Shown in pieces: positions 40,984 through 50,504 of a DNA stretch of 64,000 nt. Positions within the stretch are counted from its first letter, which is position 1. Every line of letters starts with the position of its first letter. The notes under the pieces are model-generated. The model did no database searches. It was not told the DNA's origin and saw only the letters and a program-made list of their open reading frames with translations. A program made the translations under genes and the position numbers. The DNA is from Xanthomonas hortorum pv. pelargonii (GTDB taxonomy: Bacteria > Pseudomonadota > Gammaproteobacteria > Xanthomonadales > Xanthomonadaceae), in the NCBI RefSeq assembly GCF_024499015.1, contig NZ_CP098604.1, forward strand, positions 4,278,001 to 4,342,000, written 5' to 3'.

Positions 40984-41316
40984 ATGAAGAACTGGGTGTT
41001 GCTGGCGGTGGCAATCTGCGCAGAAGTCACCGCGACCTCGGCGCTCAAATCCAGCGAAGGCTTCACGCGCTTGTGGCCATCGCTGCTGACGGTGCTCGGC
41101 TACGGCATTTCGTTTTATTTTCTGGGGCTCACGTTGCGGGTCATCCCGGTCGGCATCGCCTACGCCCTGTGTTCGGGCGCGGGCATCGTGCTGATGTCGC
41201 TGGTGGCGTGGGCACTCCATGGGCAACGGCTGGATGCACCGGCGATGCTGGGTATGGGGTTGATCGCGGCTGGGGCAGTGGTGATCAATGTGTTTTCCAG
41301 GGTTGCGCCACACTAG
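40984..41316 (+). CDS. SMR-family multidrug efflux protein
   Basis: A 110-aa small multidrug resistance transporter with four membrane helices. The essential Glu14 is present (AICAEVTATSALK), as are GYGISFYFLGLTLRVIPVGIAYA and the C-terminal helix. It would exchange protons for lipophilic cations or guanidinium; the sequence is more EmrE-like than Gdx-like, but this is a judgement by eye. Monocistronic. Confidence 0.9.
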   Translation: MKNWVLLAVAICAEVTATSALKSSEGFTRLWPSLLTVLGYGISFYFLGLTLRVIPVGIAYALCSGAGIVLMSLVAWALHGQRLDAPAMLGMGLIAAGAVVINVFSRVAPH

Positions 41317-41425
41317 CCTGTACGGGTGAGCGCTGCCGTAGTGGCAAAACGTACCCAGCGCATGTGAGGAGTCAACTAACCGCCTCCAACTAGACTCCGG
41401 TCATGAACATTGCCCTGCGCAGAAG

Positions 41426-43054
41426 ATGCACTTGAACGATCCCGGTCACGGAGCGCCATGTGCGCCCCACATCAGCGGATCTCGCGCTCCTCCTGCCGAG
41501 AGGCAACGCTCGGATATCTTTTTTGCCGCGGTGGAAACCACGCGGATGCCGATGACGGTGACCGATCCGCATCTACTGGACAATCCCATCGTGTTCGCCA
41601 ACCGCGCATTCCTGGAAATGACCGGGTATTCGTCGGAAGAGGTCATCGGCCACAATTGCCGCTTTCTGCAGGGGCCGGACACCGATCCGGCCAACGTCAA
41701 CGAGGTTCGCGCCTCCATCGCCAACCGTCGCGAATTCGCCACCGAGGTGCTGAATTACCGCAAGGACGGCTCCTCGTTCTGGAATGCGCTGTTCGTCTCG
41801 CCAGTGTTCGATGACAAGGGCGAGCTGGTGTATTTCTTCGGTTCGCAGCTGGACGTGAGCCGGCGCCGCGACGCTGAGGACGCCTTGCGTCAGGCGCAGA
41901 AGATGGAAGCGCTGGGTCAATTGACCGGCGGTATCGCGCACGATTTCAATAATCTGCTGCAGGTGATGTCCGGCCATCTGGAAGTGATCCAGATGATGGC
42001 TGCGGACGGCGGTGGTAATGCCAAACGCATTGCGTTCAGTGCCGAGCAGGCGGCCGCTGCTGCGGCCAAGGCGGCCACATTGACCCAGCAATTGCTCGCA
42101 TTTTCGCGCAAGCAGAAGTTGCGCGGCGGCGTGGTGAATCTCAACGGTCTGGTGTCGGGCATGAACAACATGGCCGAGCGCACGCTGGGCGGCGACATCA
42201 GCCTGCGGCAGTCGCTGGAAGAGGGGCTGTGGAATTGTCAGATCGACACCACCCAGGCCGAAATGGCGCTGCTGAATGTGTTGATCAACGCGCGCGATGC
42301 GATGGCCTATGCCGAGCGCAAGGAAGTCACGGTACAGACGCAGAATGTGGAGATCACCAGCCACGAGCTGGCGACCTATCACCAGTTGGCACCGGGCCGG
42401 TATGTGAGCATCGCGGTGCGCGACACCGGCTCGGGCATGCCGCCGGACATCGCCAGCCGGGTGATGGAGCCGTTCTTCACCACCAAGGAAGAAGGCCAGG
42501 GCACCGGGCTGGGGTTGTCGATGGTGTACGGCTTCGTCAAGCAGTCTGGCGGCACCGTGCGCATCCATAGCGAAGTGGGCGAGGGCACCACGGTGCGGCT
42601 GTATTTCCCGGCATCCAGCGAGTATGCGGAGGACGTGCAGGCGGTCAAACAGCGCGTGATCGAGCAGGGAGGTAGCGAGAACATCCTGATCGTGGAAGAC
42701 AAGCAGGACGTGGCGGTGGTTGCCAAGCTCTTTCTGGAAGGTGCCGGCTACCGTGTCCTGTGCGCATCCAGCGGACGCGAAGCAATCGCAGTGCTGGAGC
42801 TGCATCCGGAGGTGGATGCGTTGTTCACCGATCTGATCATGCCGGGCGGCATGAATGGTGTGGTGCTCGCACGCGAGGCCTGCCGCATGCTGCCCAACAT
42901 CAAGATTCTGCTCACCACCGGCTACGCCGATGCCGGCATCCAGCGCACCGACGTGGGTGGCGCGGAGTTCGGCGTGGTCAACAAGCCGTATACGCAGAAG
43001 GAATTGCTCAAGCGTATCCGCCTGTTGCTGGACGGGCCTGCTGGGATCTGTTGA
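41426..43054 (+). CDS. LOV-domain hybrid histidine kinase with receiver domain
   Basis: A soluble blue-light receptor kinase (542 aa). The LOV/PAS domain (about 28-145) carries the flavin-adduct cysteine in GHNCRFLQG (Cys78 from this start). Then come a HisKA-like helix with the phospho-acceptor His172 ([12 protein letters not shown]), an HATPase domain with [16 protein letters not shown], and a C-terminal receiver with [10 protein letters not shown]. The X. citri homologue, XAC2555 from memory, was shown to modulate adhesion, motility and exopolysaccharide. The gene is monocistronic. The start is uncertain by a few codons. Confidence 0.94.
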   Translation: MHLNDPGHGAPCAPHISGSRAPPAERQRSDIFFAAVETTRMPMTVTDPHLLDNPIVFANRAFLEMTGYSSEEVIGHNCRFLQGPDTDPANVNEVRASIANRREFATEVLNYRKDGSSFWNALFVSPVFDDKGELVYFFGSQLDVSRRRDAEDALRQAQKMEALGQLTGGIAHDFNNLLQVMSGHLEVIQMMAADGGGNAKRIAFSAEQAAAAAAKAATLTQQLLAFSRKQKLRGGVVNLNGLVSGMNNMAERTLGGDISLRQSLEEGLWNCQIDTTQAEMALLNVLINARDAMAYAERKEVTVQTQNVEITSHELATYHQLAPGRYVSIAVRDTGSGMPPDIASRVMEPFFTTKEEGQGTGLGLSMVYGFVKQSGGTVRIHSEVGEGTTVRLYFPASSEYAEDVQAVKQRVIEQGGSENILIVEDKQDVAVVAKLFLEGAGYRVLCASSGREAIAVLELHPEVDALFTDLIMPGGMNGVVLAREACRMLPNIKILLTTGYADAGIQRTDVGGAEFGVVNKPYTQKELLKRIRLLLDGPAGIC

Positions 43055-43241
43055 GCGATGTTTGCCGAGGCTATGCGGATGCCTGGTTGAAAGTGTCGCG
43101 GCCAAGGGCGACTGACACAACGTAGCGAGCGGTCAAAACGGTAGCGAGCGTTCGCCTGGCGGTGAGCGCAGTGGTTTTTGTTGGCCGCTTCTTGTTCGAT
43201 GTAGTCAGAAGCCCAGATCACAAGCCTGGTCGGTCGAGGGC

Positions 43242-43342
43242 GCGGTGCCCTCGCCGCTCGCGGGACACGCCGTGAACCCGTCCCTGGGGGCTCGGTGGCG
43301 GCATCCATGCCGCCACGGTCCCGCAATCGGCGAGGGCACCGC
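43242..43342. repeat. 101-bp palindromic repeat related to the 108-bp family
   Basis: Outer arms GCGGTGCCCTCGCCG (43242-43256) and CGGCGAGGGCACCGC (43328-43342) pair perfectly; the interior keeps CGCGGGACACGCCG, GGCGGCATCCATGCCGCC and GGTCCCGC, matching the internal plan of the 108-bp palindrome. It appears to be a divergent subfamily. Confidence 0.7.
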
Positions 43343-43428
43343 ACCATAGAGTTGGTCGGTAGTCGGGTGAAAGCCTGCCTGCTGCTTGGCTTGTGTTGGG
43401 AAGCTGGAATTATTCAAACCACGCACGT

Positions 43429-43519
43429 CATGCATTGCTTGCACCATGTACACCGACCATATGCATTGCTTGCACTCTGCACACCGACCATATGCATTGC
43501 TTGCACTCTGCGCACCGAC
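43429..43519 (+). repeat. 31-bp tandem repeat, three copies
   Basis: Two adjacent 31-bp units (43458-43488 and 43489-43519) differ at one base; a third unit before them (43429-43457) is two bases shorter and differs in its middle. Each contains ATGCATTGCTTGCAC and ends ACCGAC. No open frame uses it convincingly. Copy number may vary between strains. Confidence 0.9.
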
Positions 43520-43529
43520 TATCTCGACT

Positions 43530-43637
43530 GGTCCTTGCCCGCTCACCGTCGCGGGACCTTACGCGGCATGGATGCCGCGTAAGAGCTTACAAGGACGTAC
43601 TTGCAGCGTGTCCCGCGATGGTGGGCGGGCAAGGGCC
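43530..43637 (-). repeat. 108-bp palindromic intergenic repeat, copy 2 (inverted)
   Basis: Read on the minus strand it follows copy 1 (32346-32453) closely, including GCCCACCATCGCGGGACACG, AAGTACGTCC and the perfect inner stem TTACGCGGCA/TGCCGCGTAA. Both copies are 108 bp long. Confidence 0.75.
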
Positions 43638-43831
43638 CTGCAGCCAAGCCGCAGATCAAGCCGCAGATTAGCCGCCCTACAGCGAAGACCCAGATCGTTC
43701 GCTCTGCAATAAACCAGCGTGAAGTCGTTTTGCGAGCCGCTCTAAATCAGCGCTGCATTAGTCAGTGCTGCATGAGCCGGCAGGCTGCGCGCCCGTCTGG
43801 CGGTAAGCGCAATGGTGCCCGATGGCCGCGC

Positions 43832-44110
43832 TTACTCTTCGCTCATCGGCGCGACATAGCCATCCGGCTTGTCGGCGTTGCGCTCGAACAGGAACTTCTG
43901 CAATTCGGCTTCGAGAAAGGCGCGGTGCTTGGGGTCGCGTGGCGAGAGCCGGTTTTCGTTGATCAGCATGGTCTGATGCGCCAGCCACGCCTGCCACGCG
44001 GTCTTGCCGATCTGCGCGAACACGCGCTGGCCGAGTTCGCCGGGATACGGAACGAAATCCAGGCCGTCGGTGTCGCATTGCTGGTACTGGCAGAACACGG
44101 TGCGTGACAT
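43832..44110 (-). CDS. yggX: Probable Fe(2+)-trafficking protein YggX
   Basis: A 92-aa YggX-family protein, starting [10 protein letters not shown] with the conserved Cys7, and containing [18 protein letters not shown]. It is linked to iron handling and protection of Fe-S clusters from oxidation. It lies 53 bp after mutY on the same strand, the conserved mutY-yggX pair, which makes sense because MutY carries an Fe-S cluster. Confidence 0.96.
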   Translation of the reverse strand: MSRTVFCQYQQCDTDGLDFVPYPGELGQRVFAQIGKTAWQAWLAHQTMLINENRLSPRDPKHRAFLEAELQKFLFERNADKPDGYVAPMSEE

Positions 44111-44163
44111 GCGGATTTCCTTGGATGCGCGCTCAGTGTGCGCGCTTGGAGTGTGAGTGCGCC

Positions 44164-45261
44164 TTACAGAGCGTCGAGCAGTTTGCGGATCGGCGCCGGC
44201 AGGCCCAGCGATGCGAGATCGGCGCGGGCCACCCAGCGCAGATCGTCATTGTCGCGCACCGCCGGACGCAGTGCGACCTTGCGGATGCGCAACGGCCGCA
44301 GATGCAGGCGGTAATGACTGAAGGTGTGCACGATCAGCGGCATCTCATCGGCGCGCTCGTAATCACCTTGGATATGGTTGGCGAACCATGCGCGCATGCC
44401 GCTATCGGTTTCGGCCTGTGGCAGTGTCCATAGCGAGGCCCAGATACCGGTCGGCGGGCGGCGCTGCAGGAGGATCTGCTTGTCTGCGTTTTCCAGCAGC
44501 AGCGCGGTGGCCTCGCGCTCGGGTAATTGTTTGCCGGGCTTGGGCGTGGGCAATGCTTCCACCAAGCCATCGCGGCGCGCCACGCAATCGTCCTGCAACG
44601 GACACAGCACGCACGCCGGTTTTGCGCGTGTACACAGCGTGGCGCCGAAATCCATTTGCGCCTGCGTGTAGTCGGCCAGGCGGCCGGCCGGCACATGTGC
44701 GACATGCGTCGTAGCCAATTGCCATAACTGCTTTTCGATCACCGGCAGGCCGGGATAGCCGGCAATGCCATGGAAGCGCGTCAGCACGCGTTTGACGTTG
44801 CCGTCCATGATCGCAAAGCGGTCGTTCCAGGCCTGGCTGAGGATGGCGCCCGCCGTGCTGCGGCCGATGCCGGGCAGCGCGAGCAGCGCATCGAAATCAC
44901 GTGGCAACTCGCCGTCGTGCAAGGCGACGCATTGCTTGGCGGCCGCATGCAGATTGCGTGCGCGTGCGTAGTAGCCCAACCCGGCCCAATGCGCCATCAC
45001 GCTGTCGTTGTCGGCCGCAGCCAGGTCGGCCAGGGTCGGGAAGCTGGCGACGAACTTCAGGAAGTACGGGATGACCACCGCGACCTGGGTCTGCTGCAGC
45101 ATGATTTCCGACAACCACACGCGGTAGGGCGCACGCGGATGTTGCCAGGGCAGATCGTGACGACCGTGGCCGTCGAACCAGTGCAGCAGGCGGTGGACGA
45201 AAGCGTCAGCGGTGGGCGTGGCGTGGTCGGCTGGCATGGGCTCTGCTGGCGATGACTTCAT
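44164..45261 (-). CDS. mutY: Adenine DNA glycosylase MutY
   Basis: MutY (365 aa) removes adenine paired with 8-oxoguanine. Present are the helix-hairpin-helix [13 protein letters not shown], the catalytic Asp in [12 protein letters not shown], the [4Fe-4S] loop C-x6-C-x2-C-x5-C ([17 protein letters not shown]), and the C-terminal NUDIX-like 8-oxoG domain. The ATG at 45261 is preferred over a TTG inside the upstream hairpin; an ATG at 45237 is also possible. It follows ftsY on the same strand. Confidence 0.95.
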   Translation of the reverse strand: MKSSPAEPMPADHATPTADAFVHRLLHWFDGHGRHDLPWQHPRAPYRVWLSEIMLQQTQVAVVIPYFLKFVASFPTLADLAAADNDSVMAHWAGLGYYARARNLHAAAKQCVALHDGELPRDFDALLALPGIGRSTAGAILSQAWNDRFAIMDGNVKRVLTRFHGIAGYPGLPVIEKQLWQLATTHVAHVPAGRLADYTQAQMDFGATLCTRAKPACVLCPLQDDCVARRDGLVEALPTPKPGKQLPEREATALLLENADKQILLQRRPPTGIWASLWTLPQAETDSGMRAWFANHIQGDYERADEMPLIVHTFSHYRLHLRPLRIRKVALRPAVRDNDDLRWVARADLASLGLPAPIRKLLDAL

Positions 45262-45267
45262 AACGGC

Positions 45268-45291
45268 GGCAGACGCGTGCAAGCGTCTGCC
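45268..45291 (-). terminator. Perfect hairpin between ftsY and mutY
   Basis: On the minus strand, two bases after the ftsY stop, GGCAGACGC and GCGTCTGCC form a 9-bp stem with a 6-base loop. No U run follows, so it may be a weak or Rho-aided terminator or a 3'-end stabiliser. It ends seven bases before the mutY ATG. Confidence 0.5.
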
Positions 45292-45293
45292 GA

Positions 45294-46980
45294 TCAGCTG
45301 CCCAACGCTTCCGGCAGCAACGCATCGACGAAGGCGACCGGGTCGAACACGCGCAGATCTTCCGGGCGCTCGCCGATGCCGGCAAAGCGGATCGGAATAC
45401 CGAACTCGCGCGCCAGCGCGAACACCACGCCGCCCTTGGCGGTGCCATCGAGCTTGGTGACCACCAGTCCTGTGACGCCGACGGCGGCATGGAACCGGCG
45501 CAGCTGCGAAATGGCGTTCTGGCCGGTGGTGCCGTCGATGACCATCAGCACTTCGTGCGGTGCGGCGGCGTCGATCTTGCCGAGCACACGGCGGATCTTG
45601 CCGAGCTCGTTCATCAGCCCGGTCTGGGTGTGCAGGCGGCCGGCGGTGTCGGCGATCAACACTTCGGTGCCGCGCGCCTTGGCCGCCTGCAGCGCGTCGA
45701 ACGCCACCGAGGCGGCATCGGCGTTTTGCCCCTGCGCGATCACGGCCACGCCGTTGCGGTCGCCCCAGGCCTGCAATTGCGCCACCGCAGCGGCGCGGAA
45801 GGTGTCGCCGGCGGCCAGCATCAAGCTGTTGCCTTCGTCCTTGAAGCGCTTAGCGAGCTTGCCGATGGTGGTGGTCTTGCCGACGCCGTTGACGCCCACG
45901 GTGAGGATCACGAACGGCTTGACCGAGCGATTGATGACCAGCGGTTTGGAGACCGGCTGCAGCAGCGCGATGAGATCGGCGCGCAGCGCCTTGAACATCG
46001 CCTGTGCATCGACGAACTCGCGCGACTTCATGCGCTTGCGCAGGCCTTCGACCAATGCTGTGGTCGCGCCGATACCGACGTCGGCGGTGATCAGTGCGGT
46101 CTCGATCTCGTCGAGCAGATCGTCGTCGAGCTTGGGGTTGCGCGAGAACAAACCGCCGAAGCTGCGCGCGAAAGTGCTGTTGCGCAGACGATCGCGCCAG
46201 CCCGGCTTGCCGGCCGGGGCTGCGGGTAGCGCATCGCGCTGGCCAACGATGCTGTCGTTGCGTTCATTGTCTTGGGTGGTCGGCGGCGGGGTGCTGACGA
46301 TGACCGGTGCGGTGACGACGGGCGTAGCGACCGCGGGAGTTGCGGCAACCGGTGAAGCTGCAGACATAGGCGCTGCAGCAGGCGGTGCAACGACAGTTGG
46401 TGTCGCAGCCGGCGCAGCAGGTGTCGCAGTCGTCGACGGTGCGGCAGGTGCGAGCGTAGAAGCGGCACTCTGCGACGGCGTCGCAGGAGTTGCTGGCGTG
46501 GCCGGCTGCGAAGGCGCAGCAGCAGGCGGCACTGGTGCGGTGTATGACTGCGTGACAACCGGCGCCACCACCACTGGAGTGGGGGCAGTAGGCGTGACAG
46601 GCGGTTTGGGATCAGGCAGTGCCTGCAATGCCGAAGGCGCGGGCGTTGCCGGCGCGGCAGGCGCCGTGGGCACTGCCGCGATGCTCTGCGCCTGACCGGT
46701 ACGCGCGGCGATATCTTGCGCAAGCTGCTCGGCCGGAGCGGCAGCGGGCGGGGGCCGTCGGCTCGTCCTGTGCGGGAGCAGGTGTGGCACCCGGCGCAGC
46801 AACCGGCACCGCTGCTGGCGTGCCGCTCGGCGCAGCAGCTGGCATGGCCTCAGCCGGTGAAACCGGGGTGGCGGCAGAAGGTGCGGTCGGAAATGCGGCT
46901 GCCAGTTCTTCCAGGCTGTAGCGCGAGGTACGCGCGCTGTCGGGCGTGGTTGGCTTGTTGCGGCGAAAGAAGCTGGCCAT
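45294..46980 (-). CDS. ftsY: Signal recognition particle receptor FtsY, reading frame interrupted
   Basis: FtsY docks SRP-bound ribosomes at the inner membrane. The C-terminal NG GTPase domain is intact (GVNGVGKTTTIGKLA, LIDTAGRLHT-type ADTAGRLHTQ, TKLDGTAKGG). The expected N-terminus MASFFRRNKPTTP begins at 46980 and leads into a long Ala/Pro/Thr-rich acidic-domain equivalent, but this frame does not join the NG frame: a one-base excess in the G/C run near 46746-46754 separates them (about residue 76). The NG-containing frame alone is open from 46802. ftsY is essential, so an assembly error, internal initiation or frameshifting must be considered. Confidence 0.85.
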
Positions 46981-47184
46981 TGGCAACGCAGTTGGGGAAA
47001 CCCGAAATTCTACCATCCGGGCCCTGGCTCGCCTTGACGCGACCTTCAGCGTCGCCTCATCCGGGGCAGCATCCGGTGCGCTGCGTGGTCGCCGCAAGGA
47101 CTACGCAAATGACATCGCGACGGCAACCCGAATCCTGCCGAATTCGGCATTTGTGCCAGCCGTATGTCAGCGCCGATTTTTCGC

Positions 47185-47901
47185 TTACAACTGGCCCTTG
47201 AGCGCGCGGTAATCGCGCGGCGTCATGCCGACCGTGGCCTTGAATTGGCGTGCGAACGCGCTCTGGTCGGCAAAGCCGCAACGTTGCCCGATGCTGGCGA
47301 TGCTGTCGTCGCCGTACAGCAGCCGCATCGCCGATTCGATGCGCAGCTTGGTCAGCAGTTGCTGCGGCGTCACCTGGAATACGCGGCGGAAATGCCGCTC
47401 CAGCTGCGCCACCGACAAGCCGGCCAGATCGGCCAGACTCTGCACGCGCAGGTTGTCGCCGAAGTTGGCCTGCATGTGCTCCATCACCTGGCTCAAGCGT
47501 TCGTAGGCCGAGTGGCGGCTGTCGGGCTGGCCCAGATCGCGCGAAATACCCACGATGCCGATCACTTCGTCGGCTTCGCATAGCGGGCGCTTGAAGGTCA
47601 GGCACCAGCCGGGCAGGCGATTGGGGTACAGATGCACCTCCAACTGATTGTCGATGAGCTCGCCGCACAGCACGCGGCGGTCCTGCATCATGTAGCTTCC
47701 ACCCAGCGGCAGCGGGAACACTTCCAGCGGCGAGCGGCCGATGATTTCGCTGCGCAGCTTGCGTCCCAGCCGGCGCACGAGCGTAAGGTTGCAGTGGGTG
47801 TAGCGGCCCTGCCCATCCTTGATGAAGAACACCACGTCCGGCAGTGCGTCGAACAGCGTCTGCATTTCCAGCGCGGGAAGGTTGAGGTCCATCGGCGTCA
47901 T
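47185..47901 (-). CDS. PAS-domain AraC-family regulator of hydroxyproline catabolism (inferred)
   Basis: A 238-aa protein from this ATG with an N-terminal PAS domain (LFDALPDVVFFIKDGQGRY, about 15-125) and a C-terminal AraC helix-turn-helix pair (SLADLAGLSVAQLERHFRRVF and SIASIGQRCGFADQSAFARQF). A GTG at 47928 would add nine residues. It is divergent from the hydroxyproline epimerase gene across about 160 bp, so it is the likely inducer-responsive activator of that operon. Confidence 0.88.
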   Translation of the reverse strand: MTPMDLNLPALEMQTLFDALPDVVFFIKDGQGRYTHCNLTLVRRLGRKLRSEIIGRSPLEVFPLPLGGSYMMQDRRVLCGELIDNQLEVHLYPNRLPGWCLTFKRPLCEADEVIGIVGISRDLGQPDSRHSAYERLSQVMEHMQANFGDNLRVQSLADLAGLSVAQLERHFRRVFQVTPQQLLTKLRIESAMRLLYGDDSIASIGQRCGFADQSAFARQFKATVGMTPRDYRALKGQL

Positions 47902-48061
47902 GGTGGCGGTCACGATTGACGGCTGCACGAAAGGCGCGGCCCAGCAATGATCCTAGCGCAAACGCGGGGCTGTGAACCGGGTTGTCGATTGTGCAGATTT
48001 CCGCATTTGCAACTCGCATTGGACGCTAGTCGCCTGCCAGCCCGCAGTGGGAGCATGAGCC

Positions 48062-49000
48062 ATGCACACCATCGATGTCATCGACTCCCATACGGCCGGC
48101 GAACCTACCCGCGTGGTCCTCTCCGGCTTCCCCGATCTGGGCGATGGCGATCTGGCGCAGTGTCGCGAGCGCTTTCGCAACGAGTTCGATCAGTGGCGCA
48201 GCGCGATCGCCTGCGAACCACGCGGCTCGGACACCATGGTCGGCGCCTTGCTGCTGCCGGCGCGCGACCCCAGCGCCTGCACCGGGGTGATCTTCTTCAA
48301 CAACGTCGGCTACCTGGGCATGTGCGGGCACGGCACCATCGGAGTGGTGCGCACGCTGGCCGCGCTGGGGCGCATCGCGCCGGGCCAGCACCGCATCGAA
48401 ACCCCGGTCGGCACGGTCGGCGTGGAGCTGGCCGAAGACGGCACGGTGTCGGTCGACAATGTCGAGAGTTATCGCTTTGCGACCGGCGTGGAGGTGGACG
48501 TGCCCGGGCATGGCCGGGTGTGTGGCGATGTGGCCTGGGGCGGCAACTGGTTTTTCATCACCGAGCAGGCGCCGTGCGTGCTGGATCTGGCGCATCAGCG
48601 CGAACTGACCGCCTACACCGAAGCGATCCGGCTGGCGCTGGAAGCGGCCGGCATCACCGGTGAGGCCGGTGGCGAGATCGACCATATCGAAGTCAATGGC
48701 CCCGCGCCCGATGGCAGCGGCCTGGCACGTAATTTCGTGCTGTGCCCGGGCCTGGCCTACGACCGCTCGCCATGCGGCACCGGCACCAGCGCCAAACTGG
48801 CCTGCCTGGCCGCCGACGGCAAGCTGGGCGAGGGCGAGCACTGGGTGCAGCAAGGCATTCTGGGTAGCACGTTCGAAGGCAGTTATCGGTTGAGTGGGCG
48901 TGGCATTGCGCCGCGCATCAGCGGGCAGGCCTACATCACCGCGCGCTCGCAGTTGTCGATCGACCCGGCCGACCCGTTCGCCTGGGGCATCGTGGCCTGA
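48062..49000 (+). CDS. 4-hydroxyproline 2-epimerase
   Basis: A 312-aa proline racemase-superfamily enzyme that interconverts trans-4-hydroxy-L-proline and cis-4-hydroxy-D-proline. Both catalytic cysteines are present: Cys88 in GMCGHGT and Cys238 in SPCGTGTSAK, which marks a true epimerase and not the Thr/Cys dehydratase type. It starts the catabolic row; its TGA shares one base with the next ATG. Confidence 0.95.
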   Translation: MHTIDVIDSHTAGEPTRVVLSGFPDLGDGDLAQCRERFRNEFDQWRSAIACEPRGSDTMVGALLLPARDPSACTGVIFFNNVGYLGMCGHGTIGVVRTLAALGRIAPGQHRIETPVGTVGVELAEDGTVSVDNVESYRFATGVEVDVPGHGRVCGDVAWGGNWFFITEQAPCVLDLAHQRELTAYTEAIRLALEAAGITGEAGGEIDHIEVNGPAPDGSGLARNFVLCPGLAYDRSPCGTGTSAKLACLAADGKLGEGEHWVQQGILGSTFEGSYRLSGRGIAPRISGQAYITARSQLSIDPADPFAWGIVA

Positions 49001-50262
49001 TGCACCAGCCGCCGCGCGCGCAGGGAAATGCCAGCGCAGCGCCTGCTGCGTCAGCCGCCGTGTCCGCTGCCGCGCAGACCGGTGATGCGGCGGCGGCACA
49101 CGCCGCTGCACGAGCAGACACGCACACATCGCCGACCGCTGCGTCCACGCGACGCAGCTACGACCTGATTGTGATTGGAGCAGGCATTGTCGGCGCGGCC
49201 TGCGCCGAGGCGGCTGCTTGCGAAGGGTTGCGCGTAGCGATCGTCGAGCCGGGGCCGATCGGCGGCGGCTCCACCGCGGCGGCCATGGGGCACCTGGTGG
49301 CGATGGACGACGACCCGGCCGAGTTGGCGTTGTCGGCGTACTCGTTACGGCTGTGGGAGCGGTTTGCGCAACTGAGCGAGGCCGAATTCAGCCGCTGCGG
49401 CACGCTGTGGGTGGCGCGCGATGCACGCGAGCTGGCGGCGGTGCCGGCCAAGATCGCACGGCTGGCGGCGGCCGAGCTGCATGCCGAAGCCATCGACGCG
49501 AGCCAGTTGTACGCGCTGGAACCGCAACTGGTGCCGGGCCTGGCCGGCGGCATGCGCGTGCCCGGTGAGGCCATGGTGTATCCGCCGCGGGTGGCGCGGC
49601 ATCTGGTGAGCCTGGCCTGCAAGGCGGGCGCGCAGCTGTTTGCCGGCCGCAAGGTGGAGCGGTTGCAGGCGCATGGGGTGCGTCTGGACGATGGTCAGCT
49701 GTTGGCCGGCCCGGTGCTGGTGGCCAGCGGTGTGGCCTTGCCGCAGTTGCTGCCCGAGCTGGCGTTGCGCCCACGCAAGGGCCATCTGGTCATCACCGAT
49801 CGGCATCCGGGGGTGATCCGGCATCAGTTGCTGGAGTTGGGCTACGCGGATTCGGCGCATGGCGCCGACGACACCAGCGTGGCGTTCAATGTGCAGCCGC
49901 GACCGACCGGGCAGATCCTGATCGGCTCTTCGCGCCAGTTCGGCGAGCACGATCGCGCGCTGTCGATGCCGGTGCTGCAGCAGATGCTGCAACGTGCCTT
50001 CGCCTATCTGCCGGTGTTGCGCGAGCTGCAGGCGATCCGGGTGTGGACCGGGTTGCGCCCGGCCACACCGGACGGGCGGCCGTATCTGGGGGCGGTGCCC
50101 GGCCGGCGCGATGTGTGGGTGGCCGCCGGTCATGAGGGGCTGGGTGTCACCACGGCGCTGGGGAGCGCACGGGTGATCGTGGACAGCCTGCTCGGGCGTA
50201 CGCCGGCCATCGACCCGGCGCCTTATGCACCGGCACGCGCCGTGCACGGTGCGGCCGCATGA
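49000..50262 (+). CDS. FAD-dependent D-hydroxyproline dehydrogenase, catalytic subunit
   Basis: A 420-aa DAO/DadA-family flavoprotein with dinucleotide motif LIVIGAGIVGAACAEAAA and the late GLRPATPDGRPYLGAVPG. It would oxidise cis-4-hydroxy-D-proline to the pyrroline carboxylate. The two following genes supply iron-sulfur and FAD subunits, as in HcnABC and octopine/nopaline oxidase complexes. About 50 N-terminal residues before the flavin motif are Ala/Thr-rich and unusual; an in-frame GTG near residue 20 would remove part of them. Confidence 0.9.
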   Translation: MHQPPRAQGNASAAPAASAAVSAAAQTGDAAAAHAAARADTHTSPTAASTRRSYDLIVIGAGIVGAACAEAAACEGLRVAIVEPGPIGGGSTAAAMGHLVAMDDDPAELALSAYSLRLWERFAQLSEAEFSRCGTLWVARDARELAAVPAKIARLAAAELHAEAIDASQLYALEPQLVPGLAGGMRVPGEAMVYPPRVARHLVSLACKAGAQLFAGRKVERLQAHGVRLDDGQLLAGPVLVASGVALPQLLPELALRPRKGHLVITDRHPGVIRHQLLELGYADSAHGADDTSVAFNVQPRPTGQILIGSSRQFGEHDRALSMPVLQQMLQRAFAYLPVLRELQAIRVWTGLRPATPDGRPYLGAVPGRRDVWVAAGHEGLGVTTALGSARVIVDSLLGRTPAIDPAPYAPARAVHGAAA

Positions 50263-50504
50263 GCGCGACGGTGCGTCTGCACGTGGATGCGCAACTGGTC
50301 GAAGTGCCGGCCGGCGCCAGCGTTGCCGCGGCGGTGGCGCTGGCGACGCTGCAGTTTCGGCAATCGTGCAGTGGCCAGCCGCGCGCGCCGTTGTGCGGCA
50401 TGGGCGTGTGTTTCGAATGCCGGGTGCGTATCGATGGCATCGGCCAGCAACGCGCCTGCCTGGTGGATGCGCGCGACGGCATGCAGGTACGCACCGATGG
50501 CTGA
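50259..50504 (+). CDS. (2Fe-2S)-binding subunit of D-hydroxyproline dehydrogenase
   Basis: An 81-aa ferredoxin-like subunit. The cysteine pattern SCSGQPRAPLCGMGVCFEC with a distant Cys (QRACLVD) supplies the ligands of a plant-type [2Fe-2S] cluster, as in HcnA/SoxX-like small subunits. It overlaps the catalytic subunit gene by four bases and the next gene by eight. Confidence 0.92.
   Translation: MSATVRLHVDAQLVEVPAGASVAAAVALATLQFRQSCSGQPRAPLCGMGVCFECRVRIDGIGQQRACLVDARDGMQVRTDG

Larger units (their letters stand above)
43055..43831. other. Repeat-dense spacer between the LOV kinase and yggX
   Basis: About 780 bp without a gene, built of repeats listed separately: a 101-bp palindrome, a 31-bp tandem repeat and an inverted copy of the 108-bp palindrome. 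It also holds tagcgagcg-type motifs at 43125-43150, GTTTTTGTTGGCC (about 43174-43186) and GTTTTGCGAGCC (43727-43738), which resemble the ends of the element at 1450. It looks like nested insertions of small intergenic elements. Confidence 0.65.

Noticed and set aside
43429..43519. Possible CRISPR array
   Set aside because: The 31-bp units are contiguous with no spacers, only three copies exist and there are no cas genes.
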